The notes: a model not told the origin generated them from the sequence alone. A DNA stretch of 64,000 nucleotides from Klebsiella aerogenes (GCA_029027985.1 CP119076.1:2354422-2418421); one strand, 5' to 3'; positions 29,672 through 39,039 are shown, counted from the stretch's first letter. Translations and numbers: made by a program.

Positions 29672-30445
29672 ATGCTGCCGTTGGAAAGACAAGAGAAGAT
29701 ACTCGAAATCATCAAAGATAAGGGCGTTGTCAGCGTCGTCGAGTTGGTCGAGGCGTTGGGCGTGTCACATATGACCATCCGGCGCGATATCCAGCGTCTG
29801 GAGCAGATCAACGCACTGGCGAGCGTGTCGGGAGGAGTGGCGTTGCCGCAGCGAACCCGCCTGCTTAATGAGCCTTCGCATCGCGATAAAACGCTGATGT
29901 TCCCCCAGGAAAAAGAAGCTATTGGTCTGGCGGCGCTTAAGCATATCCCTGCGAACAGTACCGTGTATCTGGACGCCGGTACCACAACGCTGGCGTTGGC
30001 CGAAAACCTGGTCGATCGTCAGGATTTGCTTATCATTACCAATGATTTCGCCATCGCTAATTTGATGATCGAGCGTGGGCAGGGAGAACTGATTCATACC
30101 GGCGGGCGCTTGTGCCGTGAAAATCAGTCGACTGTCGGCCATCTGACGGCGAAAATGCTGGAAAATCTATTCATTGATATCGCGTTTATCTCGGCATCAT
30201 CATGGAACTTGCGCGGGCTGTCGACGCCCAATGAAAACAAAGCCATCGTCAAACAGACTGTCGCGAAGGTGAGTGAGAAATGTATCCTGCTCAGCGACTC
30301 TTCAAAATACGGCAAAATGGCAAATTACCTTATTCTGCCGTTGAGCGACCTCGATCTGATTATTAGCGATGAAGGGTTGAGCAGCAGTGTGGTGAATCAG
30401 CTCAGCGAGCGTAAAGTCGACGTCGAGCTGGCGGCAACACGCTAG
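29672..30445 (+). CDS. DeoR/GlpR-family regulator of the den/otn operon
   Basis: A 257-residue regulator with N-terminal helix-turn-helix (LERQEKILEII, ALGVSHMTIRRDIQRLE) and a C-terminal sugar-phosphate sensor domain of the DeoR type (TVYLDAGTTTLALAENLVD, HTGGRLCRENQSTVG, LLSDSSKYGKM). CAGGAG before the ATG at 29672 supports this start; earlier in-frame ATG codons lack it. It is divergent from otnK over a 217-bp gap, so it probably represses the operon and releases on a phosphorylated intermediate. Confidence 0.88.
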   Translation: MLPLERQEKILEIIKDKGVVSVVELVEALGVSHMTIRRDIQRLEQINALASVSGGVALPQRTRLLNEPSHRDKTLMFPQEKEAIGLAALKHIPANSTVYLDAGTTTLALAENLVDRQDLLIITNDFAIANLMIERGQGELIHTGGRLCRENQSTVGHLTAKMLENLFIDIAFISASSWNLRGLSTPNENKAIVKQTVAKVSEKCILLSDSSKYGKMANYLILPLSDLDLIISDEGLSSSVVNQLSERKVDVELAATR

Positions 30446-30487
30446 CAGGCGCCACGCGACGCGGCACCAGATGAGCCAGAGAAACGC

Positions 30488-31246
30488 TTATGCCATGCGG
30501 CGCGCGACAATAAACAGACGCGGAAACAGTAATAAGACTTTTCCGTTACACTGTAACGGATAATGCGCTTTTAATCGCGCCAGATAGCGATCTAAAAATG
30601 CGTTTTTCTCCGTTTCATCAAGATCCTGCAGGTATGGGCGCAAGCCGGTTGCCTGCAGCCAGTCAACGATCGCCTGGTGTGATTCCAGCGGATGATAATA
30701 AGTGGTACGCCAGATATCCACGTCACAGCCGCTGCGAGTCAGAATATCGTAATACTCCTGAACGCTGGGCAGTGGCTGCCGTCCACTTTCTCGATGCCCC
30801 ATCTCTTTCGCCACCTCGCGCATCAGAGTATGGGAGGGCTCCTGCCAGTTATCCGGCATTTGCACGGCCAGTACGCCGTTGTCGGCTAACTGAGCCACCA
30901 GATGGGGGAACAGCGTTGGGTGATCGGTTAACCATTGCAAAGACGCGTTGGCATAAATCACGTCGGCAGGAACGACAGGTTGCCAGTTGGCGATATCCGC
31001 CGCCATAAATTCGCAGTCGGGGAGCGCTTTTGTCGCTTGTTCCAGCATGGCTGGTGAATTATCGATGCCGATAATCGTTGCCTCGGGCCAGGCTGCGCGT
31101 AGTAGAGCCGTGCTGTTGCCGGGACCACAACCAAGGTCAACCGCGACTTTTACCGGCTGCTGCGCAATACGCGCCGCCAGTTCTGCCGCTGGTCGCGTAC
31201 GTTCATCCGCAAATTTCAGGTACAGCGAGGGATTCCAGTCTGCCAT
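30488..31246 (-). CDS. tam: Trans-aconitate 2-methyltransferase Tam
   Basis: A 252-residue SAM-dependent methyltransferase that methylates trans-aconitate, a spontaneous product of the citrate cycle. It is close to E. coli Tam: [34 protein letters not shown] (SAM site), [25 protein letters not shown] and [17 protein letters not shown]. Near uxaB as in E. coli, with the den/otn genes inserted between. Confidence 0.94.
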   Translation of the reverse strand: MADWNPSLYLKFADERTRPAAELAARIAQQPVKVAVDLGCGPGNSTALLRAAWPEATIIGIDNSPAMLEQATKALPDCEFMAADIANWQPVVPADVIYANASLQWLTDHPTLFPHLVAQLADNGVLAVQMPDNWQEPSHTLMREVAKEMGHRESGRQPLPSVQEYYDILTRSGCDVDIWRTTYYHPLESHQAIVDWLQATGLRPYLQDLDETEKNAFLDRYLARLKAHYPLQCNGKVLLLFPRLFIVARRMA

Positions 31247-31334
31247 GAATTACTCCTGATTATGGATATGCGCTCACCAGCATAAAGAACCTGGCGTAAT
31301 TGTGAAATATTTTTGATTTTAATGTTTGTATTTT

Positions 31335-31365
31335 GTTTTTTAAGTGACGTTGTCACTTAAAAAAC
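31335..31365. promoter_or_regulatory. Perfect 31-bp palindrome in divergent promoter region
   Basis: Two perfect 14-bp arms, GTTTTTTAAGTGAC and GTCACTTAAAAAAC, flank GTT. Stem symmetry puts no T-run after either arm, so it is not a normal terminator; it sits between the divergent tam and MBL-fold starts. Most likely an operator for an unidentified dimeric regulator. Confidence 0.6.
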
Positions 31366-31448
31366 ACAGGTGCTGCGTGCAACATCACAATGATAGTAAG
31401 GTTTCTTCGCTAGACTGGCTGCGCAAATATCATAGGGATGAATGACTA

Positions 31449-32249
31449 ATGGCGTTAACTATCAGGGTATTATTGGAAAACCGCCGTGCGGCAGATGCCG
31501 ACTCCGCGCTGATCGCCAAACCCGGGCTAAGCCTGCTTATCGAAGATGACACGAGCAAAGTCCTGTTTGATACCGGGCCGGATGGCAGTTTTGCCGATAA
31601 TGCGCAACGGTTAGGGATGACGCTGGACGATTTGACGGCGACAGTATTATCCCACGGCCATTACGATCATTGCGGCGGGGTGCCGTGGTTGCCAGAAGGC
31701 AGCCGTATCATTTGTCATCCGCAGCTTGCCCAACCGCGCTACGCCGCAATCAGCCTTGGCGGACACGCGCATAAAATAAAAAAACTCTCATGCGACCACG
31801 ATTACTCTCGTTATCACATGGAGTACTATCGGCAGCCTTTTGCCATCAGCGAACGCCTGCTGTGGTCAGGCGAGATCGTGGTTGCTAGCCCGCGGGCCTA
31901 TGGCGTTCTGGCGGGCGAGCAGGAAACGCGGGACTATATTGTCGATGAAGGCGTGCTGATTTATCTCTCCGATCGCGGACTGGTGATCATCAGCGGCTGC
32001 GGTCATCGCGGGATAGAAAATATCGTGCGCCATTGTCAGAATATCACCGGCATCGAGCGGGTTTACGCGGTGGTCGGCGGCCTGCATCTGCGTACGGCTT
32101 CAGTTGGCAAAGTATTGCAGGTCAGGCGCTTCCTGCAGCAGCTGCGGGTAGAAAAAATCATGGCCTGTCACTGTACCGGCACCTGGGGACAGTTATGGTT
32201 GGCAGGGGCGCAAGCACCGGCCACCGGCGATGTACTACGGCTGGATTAA
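31449..32249 (+). CDS. MBL-fold hydrolase-like protein
   Basis: A 266-residue cytoplasmic metallo-beta-lactamase-fold protein. Metal motif VLSHGHYDHCGG (HxHxDH type) at about residue 62, SGCGHRGIENI with a further His, and VVGGLHL. It resembles the group annotated as 7,8-dihydropterin-6-yl-methyl-aminobenzene phosphate synthase-related, but that name rests on archaeal homologues and the substrate here is unknown. Its end overlaps by four bases with the convergent transporter gene. Confidence 0.8.
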   Translation: MALTIRVLLENRRAADADSALIAKPGLSLLIEDDTSKVLFDTGPDGSFADNAQRLGMTLDDLTATVLSHGHYDHCGGVPWLPEGSRIICHPQLAQPRYAAISLGGHAHKIKKLSCDHDYSRYHMEYYRQPFAISERLLWSGEIVVASPRAYGVLAGEQETRDYIVDEGVLIYLSDRGLVIISGCGHRGIENIVRHCQNITGIERVYAVVGGLHLRTASVGKVLQVRRFLQQLRVEKIMACHCTGTWGQLWLAGAQAPATGDVLRLD

Positions 32250-33094
32250 CGCCCGATCGCCGACGGGCTGCGGATGACGATGAAAATCCCGGCGAGCACC
32301 ACCAGCGTCGCGACAACAATACGCAGGCTTAATGATTCGCCAAGGAAGATAACGCCCCCGAGGGTTGCCAGACAAGGGACACTGAGCTGGACGGTGCTGG
32401 CGGTGACTGATTCGAGTTGTGGCAAAATGGCGTACCACAGCGAGTAGGCTCCCGCCGACGCGATCGCGCCGGACAAAATGCCAAGGGTTATGCCTTCAAG
32501 GCTGAAATGCAGGCTGGCGGCATTAAACGGCAGCAAAATCAGCGCAAACGGCAGCGCCAGCAAAAAATTCCACGCCGTGGCCAGCACTGGCGCCGTCGCA
32601 CGCTTGCCCGATAGCGTATAGGCCGCCCACGCCAGCCCGGCGATAATCATCAGCAGCGCGCTGACCAGCGGCGGCGCCGATGCCCCCGGCAGTAGCAGCA
32701 CCGCAATCCCCAGCACGGCCAGCAAAATACCCACCGCACGCGCTGGTGAGAGCGTTTCCCCTTGCCACAACCCGACGCTTACCATGGCCAATTGCACGGC
32801 GCCAAACAGCAGCAACGCACCGGTTCCGGCATCGAGATGGATGTAGGCTACCGAGAAAAACACGGCATAAATCATCAGATAAAAGCCGTTTTTTAAATGC
32901 ATTCGCGTGGGTTTGCCGTCGCGGTGGCGGATAAGTAACGGCAGCAGCGCCAGCGCGCCGCTTAACAGACGTAGATTACTGAAACTGATAGGGTCGATAT
33001 AGCCGCCTCTCAGCGCTATCCGGCACAACACCGAGTTAGCGGCGAAGGCCACCATGGTCAGTAGAATGCGGTACAGCAGGTGACGATTCGCCAT
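32246..33094 (-). CDS. DMT-family (EamA) transporter
   Basis: A 282-residue membrane protein of ten predicted segments made of two EamA repeats (FSNLRLLSGALALLPLLIR, TLVVLAGIFIVIR). Probably exports or imports small metabolites; the substrate cannot be told. Overlaps the convergent MBL gene at their ends. Confidence 0.82.
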   Translation of the reverse strand: MANRHLLYRILLTMVAFAANSVLCRIALRGGYIDPISFSNLRLLSGALALLPLLIRHRDGKPTRMHLKNGFYLMIYAVFFSVAYIHLDAGTGALLLFGAVQLAMVSVGLWQGETLSPARAVGILLAVLGIAVLLLPGASAPPLVSALLMIIAGLAWAAYTLSGKRATAPVLATAWNFLLALPFALILLPFNAASLHFSLEGITLGILSGAIASAGAYSLWYAILPQLESVTASTVQLSVPCLATLGGVIFLGESLSLRIVVATLVVLAGIFIVIRSPSAIGR

Positions 33095-33150
33095 GCTGGG
33101 GTCAGCGCCGTTGAACGAGTGTGCCAGGTGCGGCTTGTGTCGTCGGGAGG

Positions 33151-33561
33151 TTAATCGGCATCTTTCATCATTTCGGCGCGTCGTGCAGTGGCGTAGACAA
33201 ATTCGAGCATCGGCTCAAGGTCAGTATCATGTCCTGCCTGAATGATTTTGCCGCGCAGCCACTCGATTTCGCTGGTAATGTCGGGATGGAAAATGTTGTT
33301 ATCCTGCGCTTTACGCAGCCACTTGAGAAGAAAGTTGTTTTTTCCTCTCGCGCCGCCGGATTTCTTAGCTTTCACGTGCATTTTTAGGGCGACCAGGATG
33401 CAGTAGTAGAAATGGACGCGCTGGTTAAAACTTTGGTGCATGTCGGTATTTTCCGCCAGGTAAGCTGCTCGCCGCATCAGGCTGCGAGCCGAATGGAGCC
33501 ATGCAACGGGGGGATCGCTATTGTTGACGATCTCTGTGACTGCACCCGTTCCGCCCGGCAT
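33151..33561 (-). CDS. DUF2913 family protein
   Basis: A 136-residue soluble protein. The core RVHFYYCILVALKMHVKAKK, GKNNFLLKWLRKAQ and ITSEIEWLRGKI fits the DUF2913 pattern. Function unknown. The first 20 residues look unlike the family, and the start has only a weak ribosome site, so the true start may be internal. Confidence 0.65.
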   Translation of the reverse strand: MPGGTGAVTEIVNNSDPPVAWLHSARSLMRRAAYLAENTDMHQSFNQRVHFYYCILVALKMHVKAKKSGGARGKNNFLLKWLRKAQDNNIFHPDITSEIEWLRGKIIQAGHDTDLEPMLEFVYATARRAEMMKDAD

Positions 33562-33686
33562 CCATCGCTGGATGCTGACGGGATGTTGGCACGGATGTCA
33601 AAGAGTCGTCAATTATTGATTAAATTGTTACCAGTATCATGACCAACAGGCAGCCAGTGCTGCCCATTTCTGGCCCAGGAACCGGG

Positions 33687-34871
33687 TTATCTCGGCCGCG
33701 CTTGCTGTTGTAGATGTACACGAAGGATCAGGACAAACGCCAGCGCGACGACCACTGCCGCCAGTAGATACAGCGTATCCAGCGCATAATAACCCGCCAC
33801 CCAGCCAGCAACCGGGCCAGTCAAACCCAGCGCCAGATCGAGAAATGCCGAATAGGTTCCCAGCGCGGTGCCCTGGTTTTGCTCTTCAACTTGTTTCACC
33901 GCCTCCACGCCAAGCGCCGGGAAGATCAGGGAGAAACCAGAGCCGGTGAGAAACGCGCCGATACCGGCTATCCATGCCGACGGCGCCTGCCAGATAATCA
34001 ACAGTCCGACGCACTCTACCACGAAGCAGGCCAGCGACACCGGCACGCCGCCGTAACGGGTAATGGTATTGCCAAGGATCAGGCGAATACAGATAAAACC
34101 AATGCTGAATAGCGACAATGTGAACGCCGCGCCTTGCCAGCTATGCGCTGAGAAATAAAGCGTAATGAAGGTGGCGATGACGCCAAAGCCCACGGTACCT
34201 AGCGCCAGGCCGAGGCCGTAAGGCCAGATTTTGCGAACCACCACATGAAAAGGCGCTCTGACGCCAGCGGTGACGCTAACGTCCTGGCGGGTACGGGCAA
34301 AGAGCAAGCCAGTGAACGCGACCAGCACCACCACTACGGCAAAGCCGCTGATGCCGAAGGCGCTATTGAGCATCACCCCCAGCGGCGCGCCGACCGCCAT
34401 TGCCACATAGGTGGCGACGCCGTTCCACGAGATCACCCGCGAAGTGTGGATCGCGCCAACGGTTTTTATGCCCCATAAGGTCGCGCCGGTAGCGGTGAAA
34501 CTCTCACCCACGCCGAGGAATATTCGGCCAATCAGCAGGGCGCCGACGGCGAGCAATGGCACCGACTGCAGCAGCACCGCCGCGAGGGTAAACAGCCCGC
34601 TCAGCATGCAGCAGATGATCCCAAGGCTCACGACCTTTTTCGGCCCCCAGATGTCGGTGTAGCGGCCAGCGTGCGGGCGGCTCACCAGCGTCGAGATGTA
34701 CTGCAGGCTAATGACTACCCCGGCGATCAGCGTGCTGTAACCGAGCTGATAGTGGATATAGCCGGGCAGTACCGCCAGCGGCAGACCGATTGACAGATAG
34801 CAGATACAGGTGAAGACGACGATGGAGATAATACGTAGGTTGAGTTGTGTGGTGCTGACGGAAGTGGTCAT
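33687..34871 (-). CDS. MFS transporter, YhhS/YfcJ family
   Basis: A 394-residue MFS protein of 12 segments. LNLRIISIVVFTCICYLSIG, LPLAVLPGYIHYQLGY, SRPHAGRYTDIWGPKKVV, GVGESFTATGATLWGIKTVG and FLDLALGLTGPVAGW match the YhhS side of the family more than YfcJ. Substrate unknown; arabinose-like or drug export has been suggested for relatives. Stands alone. Confidence 0.85.
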   Translation of the reverse strand: MTTSVSTTQLNLRIISIVVFTCICYLSIGLPLAVLPGYIHYQLGYSTLIAGVVISLQYISTLVSRPHAGRYTDIWGPKKVVSLGIICCMLSGLFTLAAVLLQSVPLLAVGALLIGRIFLGVGESFTATGATLWGIKTVGAIHTSRVISWNGVATYVAMAVGAPLGVMLNSAFGISGFAVVVVLVAFTGLLFARTRQDVSVTAGVRAPFHVVVRKIWPYGLGLALGTVGFGVIATFITLYFSAHSWQGAAFTLSLFSIGFICIRLILGNTITRYGGVPVSLACFVVECVGLLIIWQAPSAWIAGIGAFLTGSGFSLIFPALGVEAVKQVEEQNQGTALGTYSAFLDLALGLTGPVAGWVAGYYALDTLYLLAAVVVALAFVLILRVHLQQQARPR

Positions 34872-35123
34872 AACGCTAAGTGTTTAAAACAAAAGGGAGG
34901 ACAAGCATAGCGCAAGCGCAACGGCCGCGGCGAGCGATCAAGCATTTTATGCCAACCCGGCGCCCATTTATTGGCAAACTGACCGATAATATAGCCATGC
35001 GGGTGATAAATAACGTTCCAGCCATTTCGTGTGGCGGTGGCTGAGTTTGAAAGGGAAAACGGCTGCGACGCTGACGTCTGCGCGCCGTAGGGTAATGCAA
35101 TCGGCTTCCCGGAGGTCACCGCG

Positions 35124-35297
35124 ATGAAAAAATTACTGATTTTAATGATTGTTTTTGCAGCATCTGCCTGTTCCGGCGGTCCATCGTCATCGTCGGGTAT
35201 GGCGCCCGGCTCGGCTCTGGATTCACAGACCTGTATGAACGACACGTCTGACGCCAACAGCAACTGCGGTCATCCGGTGGCACCGCAGTTTAATTAA
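35124..35297 (+). CDS. Small lipoprotein
   Basis: A 57-residue precursor starting MKKLLILMIVFAASACSGG, with signal peptide and lipobox (AASAC, lipid-bearing Cys at residue 16). The mature part of about 42 residues is Ser/Gly/Pro-rich, has two further cysteines, and ends PVAPQFN. GGAGG lies eight bases upstream of the ATG. No family recognised. It is too short for many gene callers. A perfect hairpin follows at 35356. Confidence 0.75.
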   Translation: MKKLLILMIVFAASACSGGPSSSSGMAPGSALDSQTCMNDTSDANSNCGHPVAPQFN

Positions 35298-35355
35298 CCG
35301 CCCTCCAGGGGGAGCATGACGCCTGAATTCGAGCAGGATGCGCTCGTTAATCTTT

Positions 35356-35380
35356 ACTGCAGCCCAACGCGGGCTGCAGT
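35356..35380. terminator. Perfect hairpin between convergent genes
   Basis: Stem ACTGCAGCCC / GGGCTGCAGT (10 bp) with a 5-base loop. Lies between the lipoprotein gene and the convergent transporter. No T-run follows on either strand, so intrinsic termination is uncertain. Confidence 0.45.
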
Positions 35381-35385
35381 CGATG

Positions 35386-36264
35386 TTAATGGGCAAAGCG
35401 TTTTGAGCCGACCACGCAGAGAATGATCCCCAGCGTCACGGCGATCATGAGCAGGCTCACCGTTTCATGGAGTAGCAACGCCGCCAGGCACAGCCCCAAA
35501 AAAGGTTGTAATAGTTGCAGTTGACCGACTGCCGCGATGCCGCCCGCCGCCAGCCCCTGATACCAGAAGATAAACCCAATCAGCATGCTGAATAACGAGA
35601 CATAAGCCAGTGCGCCCCACGCGGCCGGGCTGATATCGCTAACGCTGGCGGGGCGCGTTAATCCGCTGGCTATCAGCACCAGGGGGAGGGAGAGGATCAG
35701 TGCCCAACTGATGACCGCTAAACCGCCCAGTTCACGAGTCAGGCGCGCGCCCTCGGCATAGCCCAGCCCACAAACGACAACTGCCGCCAGCATCAGCAGA
35801 TCGCCTGATACTGACATCATGGCGTTACCTACCAGCGCAAAGCTAACGACCAGGAGGCTGCCCAGCAGTGAAAATCCCCAAAAAGCCGGGCGCGGTCTTT
35901 CTCCTCCACGGATCACCGCGAAGATCGCCGTCGCCAGCGGCAGCAGCCCGAGAAAAACAATGGAGTGCGCTGATGTCACTCGTTGCAGGGCCAGCGCGGT
36001 CAGCAACGGAAAACCCATGACGACCCCGGCGGCGACTAAAACCAGCGATCGCCATTGTCCTGCGCGCGGGCGAGGGAGGCGTAAAAACCAGGCAAGCCCG
36101 AGCGCGAGAATCCCGGCAATCGCCGCCCGGCAGAAGGTCAGAAAGAACGGATCGAACTCGAGTACGGCGATGCGGGTGGCGGGCAGCGATCCGCTGAAGA
36201 TCGCGACGCCGATAAAGCCATTTATCCAGCCGGATAAGGGCGCTGGAGCGCGGTGGTTGGGCAC
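35386..36264 (-). CDS. DMT-family (EamA) transporter
   Basis: A 292-residue, ten-segment membrane protein with two EamA repeats (FFLTFCRAAIAGILALGLAW, SAHSIVFLGLLPLATAIFAV, FIFWYQGLAAGGIAAVGQLQL). Divergent from the MocR-type regulator, sharing the 98-bp gap with its palindromic operator, so it is probably that regulator's target. Substrate unknown; amino acid export is common for such pairs. Confidence 0.84.
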   Translation of the reverse strand: MPNHRAPAPLSGWINGFIGVAIFSGSLPATRIAVLEFDPFFLTFCRAAIAGILALGLAWFLRLPRPRAGQWRSLVLVAAGVVMGFPLLTALALQRVTSAHSIVFLGLLPLATAIFAVIRGGERPRPAFWGFSLLGSLLVVSFALVGNAMMSVSGDLLMLAAVVVCGLGYAEGARLTRELGGLAVISWALILSLPLVLIASGLTRPASVSDISPAAWGALAYVSLFSMLIGFIFWYQGLAAGGIAAVGQLQLLQPFLGLCLAALLLHETVSLLMIAVTLGIILCVVGSKRFAH

Positions 36265-36324
36265 GGTGAGACCTCATTTAAACGGGATTTGTCGATGTTG
36301 ACCAGGCCGATAGTAGGTTGCACA

Positions 36325-36354
36325 ATCCATGACAATCAAATTATTGTCATGGAT
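36325..36354. promoter_or_regulatory. Perfect palindromic operator
   Basis: 12-bp perfect arms ATCCATGACAAT and ATTGTCATGGAT separated by CAAATT. Lies 8 bases before the MocR gene start and about 60 bases before the divergent transporter. The probable site for the regulator itself. Confidence 0.75.
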
Positions 36355-36362
36355 ACAATGTG

Positions 36363-37691
36363 ATGAAAAACCGTTACAAGGCCCTGGTCGATCGCTATGC
36401 GGCGGCGATCCGCAGCGGAGCATTGACGGCGGGTACCCAACTGCCGACCCATCGACGGCTGGCGGCCGAGCAGAAGGTTTCACTCGCGACGGCGACGCGA
36501 GTGTATAGCGAGCTTGAGCGGATGGGGCTGGTCAGCGGTGAAACGGGGCGCGGCACGTTTGTGCGTGAGCTGGCGCTACCACCTGGTCTGGGTATCGACC
36601 AGCATGCGATGGCCCCGGAAGTCGTGGACCTTAACTTCAACTCGCCGTCGCTACCGGAACAGACCGAGCTACTGCGCGAGTCGCTGAAAAAACTGACCAC
36701 TGCAGGCGATCTTGAGGCGCTATTACGCTATCAACCGCATGCCGGTCGCATGAGCGAGCGGGAAATCATCGCTGACCATCTGCATAAGGCAGGGATTCGC
36801 GTGCATGCCGGGCAGGTCGCTATTGTTAGCGGCGCGCAACACGGGCTAGCGGTGGTGCTCGGCGGGCTGCTGCGCCCCGGCGACGTGGTCGCCGTGGATG
36901 CCCTGACGTATCCAGGATTTCGCGCCCTGGCCGAGCTGTATCAACTTGAATTAGTTGCCATTGCGTACAACGCGCAGGGACCAGACCTCAATATGTTGCG
37001 TGATCTGTGCCGAACCCGGCGAGTAAAGGCCGTGTACGCCATGCCGACGCTGCATAACCCGCTAGGCTGGGTACTCAGCCTGACACAGCGTCGGGAGTTG
37101 GCGGATATCGCTCGGCAGTTCGACTTGTTGGTGATCGAAGATGCCGCCTACGCCTGGCTTATCGACAACGCGCCGCCGCCGCTGATGGCACTGGTGCCCG
37201 AGCGCACGGCGTATGTATGTGGATTTTCGAAAAATATCGCCACCGGGCTGCGGGTCGGGATGGTGGTGTGCAGCGACGCGTTGATGCCGGCGATTGAACG
37301 GGCGATCCGCGCCACCAGTTGGAACACGCCAGCGTTAATGACCTCTCTGGTCTGCGGCTGGATTCAGGACGGCACGCTGACTCGGCTTGAAACGATAAAG
37401 CGCGAAGATGCACGGCGGCGGCAGGCGATGGCACGCCAGGCGCTGAGCGGATTGCCGGTTATCGGTCATGAAAACAGCTATTTTCTCTGGCTACCTTTGG
37501 GAGAAGAGATCCGCGCCGATCGCGTTGCGCATCAACTGCTCGCGATGAACATCTCTATTTCCACTGCCGAACCGTACAGCGTCGGTCGTGACGCGCCGCA
37601 CGCCCTACGCCTGGCGCTGGCTTCTCCGGGCCTCGATCAGCTGAACGCCGCGCTCACGGCGATGCGTCCGATTATTGAATTTGGCGTTTAA
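36363..37691 (+). CDS. MocR/PdxR-type regulator (GntR domain with aminotransferase domain)
   Basis: A 442-residue fusion: N-terminal GntR winged helix (residues 1-70, GTQLPTHRRLAAEQKVSLATATRVYSELE), linker, then a fold-type I aminotransferase-like domain (about 90-440) with PLP lysine in GFSKNIATGLRVG and VVAVDALTYPGF. Such proteins sense PLP or an amino acid. The ATG at 36363 is preferred over the adjacent GTG. Divergent from the EamA transporter with a shared palindrome. Confidence 0.9.
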   Translation: MKNRYKALVDRYAAAIRSGALTAGTQLPTHRRLAAEQKVSLATATRVYSELERMGLVSGETGRGTFVRELALPPGLGIDQHAMAPEVVDLNFNSPSLPEQTELLRESLKKLTTAGDLEALLRYQPHAGRMSEREIIADHLHKAGIRVHAGQVAIVSGAQHGLAVVLGGLLRPGDVVAVDALTYPGFRALAELYQLELVAIAYNAQGPDLNMLRDLCRTRRVKAVYAMPTLHNPLGWVLSLTQRRELADIARQFDLLVIEDAAYAWLIDNAPPPLMALVPERTAYVCGFSKNIATGLRVGMVVCSDALMPAIERAIRATSWNTPALMTSLVCGWIQDGTLTRLETIKREDARRRQAMARQALSGLPVIGHENSYFLWLPLGEEIRADRVAHQLLAMNISISTAEPYSVGRDAPHALRLALASPGLDQLNAALTAMRPIIEFGV

Positions 37692-37808
37692 CCACAGCCT
37701 CCGGCTCATGCGGCATATTTCGCCGCTGAGCGAAGTATCTCCTGACGCTTGCTTTTACCCTCGGTGTTATCACGGCGGCTTGCCCGGCGGATGAATTCAA
37801 CACATAAT

Positions 37809-37844
37809 AAAAAGAGAATTAAAAATAAATAATATTCTCTTTTT
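37809..37844. terminator. AT-rich hairpin with flanking A and T runs
   Basis: Perfect 11-bp arms AAAAAGAGAAT and ATTCTCTTTTT with a 14-base loop, 118 bases past the regulator stop and 28 before the next gene. The T-run inside the right arm fits a terminator; an operator for the MFS gene is also possible. Confidence 0.4.
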
Positions 37845-37872
37845 TAGATTAACAAATGCGAGGGTAACCGAG

Positions 37873-39039
37873 ATGGGGCAATTCAGGCCGGAAGTGAAAG
37901 CGTTCTTACTGGCGCTGGCAGGATCGACTGTGCTGATGATCGGTATGGGCTATGGCCGTTTTGCCTTTACCGGCATTCTGCCGGTGATGCTTAGCGATCA
38001 GATCCTGACGTTGCGTCAGGGGAACCTGGCCGCCTCGGCCAACTATGCCGGCTACCTGCTTGGCGCGCTGATGCTGGCGAAGGCGAAACCGGAATCCGCC
38101 ACGCGGATGAATATGATTTCCGTGGTTCTCACGCTGATGTGCCTGGCGGCGCTGTCGTGGATAAGCTCGCCGTTGGCGATCGTTATCGTGCGCGGTATTG
38201 CCGGGGTACTCAGTGCAGTCACGCTCATTGCCGCTTCGCTGTGGCTGCTACAGCATATGAAACATCACAATGGCGCGCCGGTGCTTTTCGCCGGTGTCGG
38301 CATGGGGATCTTCTTATCCGCGGAATTTATTGCCGCCGGGAAGACGCTGGCGTTAACCAGTCAGCAAATCTGGCTGCTGTGCGCCATCAGCGCGACGGTG
38401 CTGTTTTTATGCGCGCTGCGCGGGTTGTTGAGCCCGGCAGATTCACTGTTTGCCTTACATGGCGCGGCAACGGTGCAGACGCAAAGCGACGATGGGCGCC
38501 CGCGCGACGCGATGAAGTTGCTGCTGATATATGGCCTGGCTGGTTTTGGCTACATCATTACTGCGACCTACTTGCCGTTGTTTTTGACCGGTTCGCTGTC
38601 CGGCATTGATCCGGTACATCTGTGGGCGGTGTTCGGTCTTGCCGCAGTACCATCATGCTTTCTCTGGCACAAATTGGTCGTGAAGATCGGTTATCGGCGC
38701 GCGTTTTGCAGCAATCTTATCGTGCAGGCGTGTGGCGTGGCACTCCCGGCCTGGAGCCACTCATTACTCTTCTGTCTGCTGAGCGCGCTGTTGGTAGGGG
38801 CGACGTTCCTCGGGACGGTGACCATTGCGCTATCGGAAGGAAAGCGGCTGAATCAGACCGTGAAATTCAACATGATCGCTGCCTTAACGGCGACCTACGG
38901 CGTCGGGCAGATTATCGGGCCGTTGGTCGCCGACGGATTGTACAGCCTGACGGGATCGTTTAACCCTTCGTTGCTGACGGCCTGCAGCGTATTACTGGCT
39001 GCCGCCGCTCTGGCCGCTGTCGGCGGGAAGCGCCGCTAG
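37873..39039 (+). CDS. YbfB/YjiJ-family MFS transporter
   Basis: A 388-residue MFS protein of 12 segments. MIGMGYGRFAFTGILPVMLS and NLAASANYAGYLLGAL are the family hallmark. Its last four bases overlap the convergent LysR regulator gene. Substrate unknown. The start lies 8 bases after GAGGGT. Confidence 0.85.
   Translation: MGQFRPEVKAFLLALAGSTVLMIGMGYGRFAFTGILPVMLSDQILTLRQGNLAASANYAGYLLGALMLAKAKPESATRMNMISVVLTLMCLAALSWISSPLAIVIVRGIAGVLSAVTLIAASLWLLQHMKHHNGAPVLFAGVGMGIFLSAEFIAAGKTLALTSQQIWLLCAISATVLFLCALRGLLSPADSLFALHGAATVQTQSDDGRPRDAMKLLLIYGLAGFGYIITATYLPLFLTGSLSGIDPVHLWAVFGLAAVPSCFLWHKLVVKIGYRRAFCSNLIVQACGVALPAWSHSLLFCLLSALLVGATFLGTVTIALSEGKRLNQTVKFNMIAALTATYGVGQIIGPLVADGLYSLTGSFNPSLLTACSVLLAAAALAAVGGKRR

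Noticed and set aside
34868-35263. Minus-strand frame of 131 codons opposite the small lipoprotein
   Set aside because: Overlaps a better supported lipoprotein gene with ribosome site and lipobox, and shows no domain.
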